Shown: one piece after another, positions 58,401-64,000 of the stretch
Numbering within the stretch: the stretch's first letter is position 1
Layout of the letters: every line of letters begins with the position of its first letter
Assembly (NCBI GenBank): GCA_026874595.1
Contig: CM049311.1
Span: 10,383,676 to 10,447,675 of the forward strand
DNA: 64,000 nt
Reading direction: 5' to 3'
Source of the DNA: Sipunculus nudus
Taxonomy: Eukaryota > Annelida > Sipuncula > Golfingiida > Sipunculidae
Program-made: the position numbers and the translations under genes
Notes under the pieces: generated by a model
The model's database searches: none
The model's input: only the letters and a program-made list of their open reading frames with translations
What the model was told of the DNA's origin: nothing

Positions 58401-58602
58401 ACCCAATTTTTGGCATGGTAGGAGATTATGGGGACATCTAACTATATGCCGAAATTCAGATTCGTAGGTCCAACGGTGTCGAAACGTGCCAGTCTTACGG
58501 ACGGACATCCAGACGGACAGACGGATGGACGGACAGACAGACGGACGGACGACGGATAATGGACCACGACTATAGCTCAGATGACTTATAGTCAGCTGAG
58601 CT
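55491..58602 (+). mobile_element. Family Q element, copy 3
   Basis: The 5' candidate end at 55491 has the stem-loop GGACC-CATA-GGTC with GCTCAGCT. A core scrap lies at 55935-55970 (ATTTCTGGCATGTACATAGG). Solid Q sequence runs from about 57200 to the 3' end, with two core units (about 57540-57770 and 58235-58490), a GGAC/GACA microsatellite (58497-58556) and the hairpin 58574-58602. Whether the 5' end belongs to the same insertion is uncertain, since 55.98-57.05 kb is not recognisably Q. Confidence 0.65.
58497..58556 (+). repeat. GGAC/GACA microsatellite of family Q, copy 3
   Basis: Interrupted tetranucleotide array directly before the terminal hairpin. Confidence 0.85.
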
Positions 58603-61600
58603 GAAAACATAGTCTTGTGACCTGACATAAATAGAAGCAACAACAGTAAGAAGCAAATAACTTCAGACCAATCCACAAAATAATTAATTTTTGCTAATTA
58701 CTTTAGTTTTATCAAATAATTTTAATTACAATGTTCACAGGCTCAAACAGATGTCACATTTATAATGCATCAATGTGCTGCCACAAAATCAGATGCTGTG
58801 ACACCCTAGCATGTATAATTAGTAACTTGGGCAAAATCAACAGGTCTAAAATTCAGCCCAAACACTGGTATCCATGTTAAATATGACACTTAATATGTCC
58901 TCCCCCCTCAGCACTGTCTTCTCATTAAAGCAATTATGGTAATTTTAACTGTAACCTCAGCATATAACATAGATATAAAGCTTTTACCACAGATTCATTT
59001 TCAGTGGTAGTACTATTTATCTAATATAAATGAAAATCTAGATGTATCTGGTACGGGTGTGAAGACACTTAATCTTGCTTCATTGAATTACATATAAATT
59101 AAAATATTGTTACATATGACTCCATCACATTTGGGATGTGGGTGAGATGGGGGTTTTCCTATGTAACATTAACCATGGTGGGGTAACAAGTGTCTGAGGG
59201 AATTCAGCTTTAAACCTTGGGACTGTTGCCAGGAGTGAGTCAGTACCCTATGAACCTTACATATGTGATCAAGAAAACATCATTAAGGCAAACTGGAACT
59301 GACAGATATCCCATGGACTGTTTTTTGCTTCTCTTTGTTCTTGTTTTTCCATTATAAAAATCGTATTATCCAAGTGCATAAATGCAGAAGATTAAACAAT
59401 TTTCCTCCCTGTATAAATTGCTGCCAGTCACTGCTGCCACGAGGATCAATTATTCATTCCAGTCAGATGTTACATAAAGACAATGACATTTATCAAACAC
59501 AAACGAGTGCGACATTCAGGGTTTACCTTGTGAGTTTTCTTCAGCTGATCAGCCTCAGTGAGGAGGCCAGACGGTTGTAAGTCAGCTTCCATTTGCTGTG
59601 GAGTGTGTTTACACAGTTACATTGTGCCCACCCTGTGGGACAAATGTCTTCAAATATGCAATCGCCAGATGGCAAAGAAAAAGCAATCACATGGTATTTC
59701 AGATGTATTTGCTGCCAAGGGTCTGTCTCCCACCAAGTCAAGAGGCTATATACCATCACTTTTATTTATGTGAATCAATACCTGTGGTCCCAAGGATGCT
59801 TGTATGTTGGAAATATTCAATACTCCACTTTGCATGCCTATTAAAATATTTTGACATAGGTTTACAAATGTTTTATTATTGCAGTTTTCAATGTGCATTG
59901 TCCCCTAAGAGTCAGACATTTAACTGAGACTGCAGGCTTGTTTTGTCAGTATATATAAATATATATTACATTGTTATTCATTTAACTTGTATGCGGCATT
60001 TAGTCTTGGCTCTGTTTCACAACCAGATATGTTTATATCTATGTCCATGTAAAAAGACCACTCTTCATAATTATCTGATTTTTAATAGCATGTAATCTAA
60101 ATTTGACAGTGGCACAAATTGCAGTCCTCTGTGGAAATGCCTTAGAAACATCTGATTTTGGTGCCTGAAGTGTTGTTAACCATATCACATGTGTCTCACA
60201 GGGGGTTGTTTACCATATTTTCCTATGCATCCTGCACAATTTGACTTAATTTTGGACAATTGGAGAAGGGTCAATCAAAGTGCCATCTATCTGAAAAAAT
60301 GCTAGTATGTCCTTATTAAAGAATGTGTAATACAGTTGAACCTCTCTTGGTGGGCACCTCTATAAAGTGGACACCTGTATAATGAGCAGTTTTTCTATGA
60401 TATCACCATGACTATCTGGCATGTACCTTTTTACCTACGCTTCTTGGGTAATTAAATGAAGTGGGCAATTTGTCCCTAGGGTTCCCATATCAATGGGGTT
60501 TGAAAATAATCTGTTATATTTTGACAAGTCAACTTTAAACATATTTGAAACTTTACGGGTCCTTTCATGGGCTAAAATGTTAAGAGACAAAAAATTATAT
60601 TATAGATCTACACTTAGTTACTGAACCTTATATAATGCATACCATCTCTAAGATTAACTGGTTGGTCTTTATTTTGTAAAGAGAACAGTTTTAACTGAAT
60701 GTCAAGCTTGAGTGAACACAAAAAGCACAAATCTCATTTCTGCCATAAATAGAGGCTGTGTTCTCTGTAGAACAAAAAAAAATGTTCTTTGTTAGACTGT
60801 CGTGGTCATATGAATGCAAAGTGCGTCATCGATGAATATCGGACAAAGATGAAAAACAAATCAATAAACACTTTGTGAGTGTTCACGAGTTGCAACACTG
60901 AAACTGTTTAACAACTACCCATCTGTATTCTGAGATCAATAAGACAGACAGGAGTTAAAGGACAAACCCATTTCTTTAACAAAATATCTGCTTTCCAGGC
61001 AAAAGTAATCAGCCGTAAATGATAACGCCCCGAGCTACTGGAGTATTAAATAATCCTAAAAAATGGGTTACTACCATCCATCAAAATGAAACAAATGGGT
61101 TGCCAGTCCTCAGCTGAATTGATTATATAATAATCAATATGTTATGACAGATCTGGTGTAAATGGTATGTATGGTTTGTCCAGGGCATTGTAAGTCATTA
61201 CTTACTATGTTTCTACTATATAAAGAAAGAGGAAATATAGGCTGTTTCCTGAATAAATATGTCTAACTTGTCATTATCAATCTCCCAATAAGAATGTAAA
61301 CCATTTGAACTAACGCAAGCCTATGCAGACTTCAATTCTTCTCAGTTCTTAGGTTACGATATGCAGTAACATCCAATAAATGTCACAAACACTGCAATAG
61401 CTGGAAGGCTTAGAATTATTATAGGGGTGAATGACTCTTATATATGCCATTATTTTTAGGTGTCCCTGCAAACCATCATTAAGAACCATTAGAATCTGGA
61501 CTAACATTTGGCAAATATGAGTGGGCGGGTGCTGTAATATAAATCAAGTTCTAATAGTTAAGTCTTCTTTGGACATTGGTTAAGGCTAAGTTATCAGTGT

Positions 61601-61690
61601 TTTTAAATCTAACTTCACAATAAACGTGACAAAGATATAATCTAGATATAAGCCTAGGAATACAAAGTTTTGAGCTAAATATTGTCATAT

Positions 61691-61694
<4 letters not shown>
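58603..61694. other. AT-rich non-coding sequence
   Basis: Overlapping short frames on both strands at 59540-59930 show no recognisable domain. A single minisatellite-like unit at 60331-60400 is listed separately. Nothing else stands out. Confidence 0.5.
60331..60400 (+). repeat. Single unit related to the 14.4-kb minisatellite
   Basis: GAACCTCTCTTGG then GGGCACCTCTATAAAGTGG and ACACCTGTATAATGAG, the same sequence theme as the array at 14411-15024. Confidence 0.55.

Positions 61695-61736
<42 letters not shown>
61695..61736 (+). repeat. GA dinucleotide microsatellite
   Basis: About 21 GA units, followed by a short GAA stretch. Confidence 0.95.
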
Positions 61737-61739
<3 letters not shown>

Positions 61740-61749
61740 AGAAGAAGAG

Positions 61750-62981
61750 AAACAGAGGTAGAAGGAGAGATTTGGCATAAAAGTGATACTGAATTAGTGA
61801 ATCCCCTTATACCTTACAAATGCAATTTGTATGACTGGAGACTGATTTAAGGAATAAGATCCACTGCCACAACAGCAACTTGTGAGGTGCTGACATGAAG
61901 TAACATTAACACTTTACATGATGATACTACATTATATGTCTTAGAAGCAGGAGAGTAATTTGATAGAATCAGGTAAAGTGATGAGAAGCTGCTATGATAG
62001 TAAGTATAACATGATGTCAGGACCAGAAACATGCACGTTACACCACAATAATACTGACACCAGTCTACCTGTTATAGGATGTCCTAGACCAGGGTAAGTT
62101 TAAGTGTATGACACCCCCCCCCCTCCATCTAGATAAATCCTGCTCCTTCAGCAACTTAAGCTTTGCTGACCTAGTGAAGGGTAGATTTGTTTAGGCTCCC
62201 TGCAGTGGTGCTGTTTGGAAGCCTGGATCAGCACTGTGATTACTCATAGCCTTCACAATCCAGCCTATCATCAAGGTCTCTCTGTTGTGTAGCACCCTCA
62301 AGGTTTATGGACACACTTAATCCAGAGAATGTGGACCAGCCCACGGGCACTTGTACCACACAGCTCTGTCACAGTCATGTACACTTTCTGATGTGTGTGC
62401 ATAGGCTACAGTGACATGCAGTGCTTAGGTCTTATGGTTCATTAGGGAATAAATATGACTTATACAAATACACAAGCATATACAAAGTAGAACAATCCTG
62501 AATAGATCAGAAGCTACGGATTCTAGCGTTTGGTATATCTTGAGATAACTTAAATAGCACCTCTTAATACTAGCTTATTACCAAAAAAAAAAATAAATCG
62601 AGCTGCAAATTCACCCACTGGATGTACTACATAGCTTCCTTTGCAAAGCAATGCCAAATTTCTCAGACGTTATGAGGGGAAAATGGGAAATGACCCCCCT
62701 TAAGTATGACATAAATGCAATCATTCCCAACATTTCAAGACAATAAATCCAGGTATTTCTGAGGCACAAGATCAGAGTAGTTCTGTGACAATTAAAGGAC
62801 AAGTGGCATTAATTATGGTAAATCATAATATAGATCTATGGACCTATAAACTTTAATACACCTCTACTGTAACCAGGTTTATGGGATAAATCCATGCAAC
62901 CAGGTTAAACCACACAACCATAAATCTTTCTACTTGCAACAGATCACCATTTTCACAAAATAATCAAGTCTAGCATCTACT

Positions 62982-62985
<4 letters not shown>
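61750..62985. other. Non-coding sequence
   Basis: A C run of 10 at about 62114-62123 and a slightly GC-richer patch at 62160-62400 without a convincing frame. No gene seen. Confidence 0.5.

Positions 62986-63045
<60 letters not shown>
62986..63045 (+). repeat. TA dinucleotide microsatellite
   Basis: About 29 uninterrupted AT/TA units, self-complementary and likely to extrude. Confidence 0.95.
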
Positions 63046-64000
63046 CCACCTTCACCTTAAACTGAAGGAAGCCAGGATTTTTGTATATGATAATTATATT
63101 TGACATCTATGCCATGTAGCACATACTAGATAAGTAACTGAATGATTCTGAATGAAATAAATGTCGATGATTCAAACAGTGTGCATTGCATGGTAGAACT
63201 TGTGATAAATCTGATATATGAACTAATCAGAAATAAAGAGAAAACAGAGTTGCAAGGCTGAGTTCAGGGTGTCTGGCATGTCTCTAATTGACATGTGCCA
63301 GGTACGTGATGCTAAGTTCCCAAGAAATACCTGCTGAAACTCTGACACAGACGTTGGTGTAGGTGCACTGAAAAACAGTTAGTAAGCTCGTTTTACAGAA
63401 TTTATTGCCGTTTTAATTGCCAAGAAACAGCAGAGAGGAGAGCCTGTTAAACTTGCCAGGTTTGTAAGCTCCACAAACTGAAAACGACTGGCATTTCAGC
63501 AATGCCTGGCAGAGGGCCCTATAAAGGTGATGTACTCATTCAGGAGGTGATTAAAGACCACTACATCTTTCATTTCTGACGTGCTGGTTTACAATAGAAA
63601 AAACATCCCAACTGTAGATTATCTGGGAACATGTGTAAAAATACCCAACCCCAGGCCTTAAAACTTGACTTTAATCAAGCATTCCAGCCTGAACTCATGC
63701 CACATCAGCTTTTAATCATGCATTCCATACTGATGATTTGGACATATTATATGGTGCACGTCAAATATAATAATTTCCTCATGATCATCAAATCACCATC
63801 CTTCATCACAAGAATGTGTAACAGTTGGTTCCTGGTTATAGGCAAACCAAACATCCACAACCACATCTGAGAGTTCCAATTTGGCTTTTTGTCATCTGAG
63901 AGTTAAGTTAGAACACAATTTTTTGTCAATTTAAAGCATTAACAAAGTAATCCACCAAACTTAAATGATAAACATACAGTTCTTCTGTTTGATTTTATTC
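63046..64000. other. Non-coding sequence to the window end
   Basis: I see no gene or repeat. The frame at 63631-63870 has no recognisable domain. Confidence 0.5.

Noticed and set aside
59541-59927. Overlapping frames of 71-109 codons at 59.5-59.9 kb
   Set aside because: Several frames on both strands are equally open, the peptides are cysteine/aromatic-rich in a way typical of random translation, and no splice context is convincing.

Overview
The window is 64 kb of animal nuclear DNA, AT-rich and almost free of recognisable host coding sequence. It is dominated by transposable elements and the remains of tandem repeats. No prokaryotic feature is present: no operons, no Shine-Dalgarno sites, and open reading frames are short outside one retrotransposon. 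The mix of a DIRS-like tyrosine-recombinase retrotransposon, tRNA-derived SINEs and many repeats carrying GGAC/ACGG microsatellites with a terminal hairpin resembles lophotrochozoan genomes, most likely a marine mollusc. That assignment is an inference from element types. The host stretches look like long intergenic or intronic sequence, with a handful of short GC-richer islands that may be single exons; none is recognised.

Layout. 0-5.7 kb: AT-rich, one decayed tRNA-like SINE head (849-915) and a GC-rich double hairpin (2772-2836). 5.76-6.80 kb: family F, about three 300-bp units, a GGAC microsatellite and a 3' hairpin. 7.48-7.94 kb: a complete tRNA-derived SINE with a 14-bp target duplication. 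10.8-12.7 kb: family Q element with a 31-base G run and an ACGG array. 14.4-15.0 kb: minisatellite. 17.6-18.5 kb: family E copy 1. 25.4-31.5 kb: family E copy 2, split by a 4.1-kb family P element. 39.08-44.73 kb: a foldback element with long inverted repeats, split by a 4.3-kb DIRS-like retrotransposon coded on the minus strand (39521-43834). 47.65-50.2 kb: family E copy 3, containing an exact 1038-bp copy of the DIRS edge and its flank. 51.1-52.1 and 55.5-58.6 kb: two more Q elements. 54.76-55.09 kb: a second SINE. 61.7 and 63.0 kb: GA and TA microsatellites.

The most interesting signal is a shared grammar. Families E, F, P and Q differ in sequence, yet they reuse the same parts: a short 5' stem-loop, a 5' motif complementary to the 3' arm of a terminal 3' hairpin, and a tandem core. 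In E, F and P each core unit opens with the 12-bp palindrome GGTGGCGCCACC (about 23 exact copies in the window), and a loosely conserved GGTCAAACGGTTCC...GAGATATGAG block follows at a similar distance. The termini resemble Helentron/pearl-type non-autonomous rolling-circle elements, but no Rep/helicase is encoded here. The DIRS element keeps a textbook structure (inverted terminal repeats plus an internal complementary region that records the circle junction). Its proteins are broken by frameshifts, a changed RT active-site residue and loss of the RNase H region, so this copy should be inactive.
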